Source: Streptomyces sp. XY006
GTDB lineage: Bacteria; Actinomycetota; Actinomycetes; Streptomycetales; Streptomycetaceae
Assembly: GCF_002237655.1 (NCBI RefSeq)
Contig: NZ_NOKT01000010.1
Location: 186,001-250,000 of the forward strand
Direction of reading: 5' to 3'
DNA length: 64,000 nt
Within the stretch, counting starts at the first letter, position 1. Every line of letters begins with the position of its first letter. The notes under the pieces are model-generated. The model was not told where the DNA came from, did no database searches, and saw only the letters and a list, made by a program, of their open reading frames with translations. Shown in pieces: positions 63,495 to 64,000 of the stretch. The position numbers and the translations under genes were made by a program.

Positions 63495-64000
63495 GTGCCG
63501 CTGCTGACCCGCATCACGGGACCGCGCGATCTGGACCGGCTCAGCCTGGAGGAGCTGAACCAGCTGGCGGAGGAGATCCGGACCTTCCTTGTCGAAGCGG
63601 TCTCCAAGACCGGCGGTCACCTGGGCCCCAACCTCGGCGTGGTGGAGCTCACCATCGCCCTGCACCGGGTCTTCGAATCGCCCCGGGACAAGGTGCTCTG
63701 GGACACCGGCCACCAGTCCTACGTCCACAAGCTGCTCACCGGCCGCCAGGACTTCTCGAAGCTGAAGATGAAGGGCGGCCTGTCCGGCTACCCCTCGCAG
63801 GCCGAGTCCGAGCACGACGTCATCGAGAACTCGCACGCCTCGACGGTCCTCGGCTGGGCCGACGGCATCGCCAAGGCCAACCAGCTGATGAAACGCGACG
63901 ACCACGTCGTGGCCGTCATCGGCGACGGCGCCCTGACCGGCGGCATGGCCTGGGAGGCGCTGAACAACATCGCCGACGCCAAGGACCGCCCGCTCGTCAT
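63495..64000 (+). CDS. dxs: 1-deoxy-D-xylulose-5-phosphate synthase, 3' end beyond the window
   Basis: The first 168 residues, from GTG 63495 with AAGGAGG six bases upstream. The enzyme condenses pyruvate and glyceraldehyde 3-phosphate, the first step of the non-mevalonate isoprenoid pathway, using thiamine diphosphate. Visible signatures: [38 protein letters not shown], and the thiamine-diphosphate motif [16 protein letters not shown]. The reading frame runs off the window edge intact. A TAGACT -10-like hexamer lies at 63442-63447, with no convincing -35. Confidence 0.96.
   Translation, partial: MPLLTRITGPRDLDRLSLEELNQLAEEIRTFLVEAVSKTGGHLGPNLGVVELTIALHRVFESPRDKVLWDTGHQSYVHKLLTGRQDFSKLKMKGGLSGYPSQAESEHDVIENSHASTVLGWADGIAKANQLMKRDDHVVAVIGDGALTGGMAWEALNNIADAKDRPLV

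Overview
The window is high-GC actinobacterial chromosome, almost certainly Streptomyces. Codons end in G or C, GTG and TTG starts are common, genes often overlap by four bases (GTGA), and promoters fit the TTGAC/TANNNT pattern. The right half follows the order I recall from the S. coelicolor core chromosome: murA paralogue, aconitase, ngcEFG, rok7B7, xylFGH, dxs. This comparison is from memory; no search was run. I saw no tRNA, rRNA, CRISPR array or transposase.

1-8183: a conflict or RiPP-like island. It holds an FxsT-type NB-ARC/TPR protein (5' end outside the window), an alpha/beta hydrolase, a caspase-like protease with an effector-associated-type tail, a 77-residue FxsA-like peptide lacking the FxSxx terminus, and a stand-alone HExxH protein of the alpha-ketoglutarate peptide beta-hydroxylase family.

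8296-12632: arginine deiminase, ornithine carbamoyltransferase and a cationic amino-acid permease, without carbamate kinase, then an anti-sigma-type kinase.

12861-25032: an aromatic acyl-CoA catabolic regulon, probably for 2-aminobenzoate (anthranilate): enoyl-CoA hydratase, fused anthraniloyl/salicylyl-CoA monooxygenase-reductase, aryl-CoA ligase, PaaX-type repressor, acyl-CoA dehydrogenase and RidA. Two promoters carry the same palindrome at the same distance from the -10. A Trypco1 plus trypsin/nSTAND/WD40 cassette (16227-20901) splits this cluster.

25046-36831: a metal-linked stretch. A five-gene peptide/nickel-type ABC transporter lies behind a Nur-like palindrome and converges on a His-rich protein and a methyltransferase with a weak Zur-like site. 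Upstream of these is a three-gene PLP operon (Y4yA-type decarboxylase, cysteine synthase-rhodanese fusion, SufS-like desulfurase) of unknown product.

37174-42269: an XRE-MurA fusion, a DUF4236 protein and aconitase. The murA and aconitase promoters share an ATCTC-N6-GAGAT palindrome, and aconitase also has an iron-box-like site.

42372-63353: carbohydrate uptake. On the minus strand a PAS/GAF/PP2C phosphatase overlaps a xylFGH-like ABC operon and is read from a promoter with a perfect CebR-type operator; an orphan binding protein follows, and a secreted GH92 mannosidase lies upstream. On the plus strand are ngcEFG (chitooligosaccharide uptake, DasR-like site), rok7B7 and xylFGH. The start of dxs closes the window.
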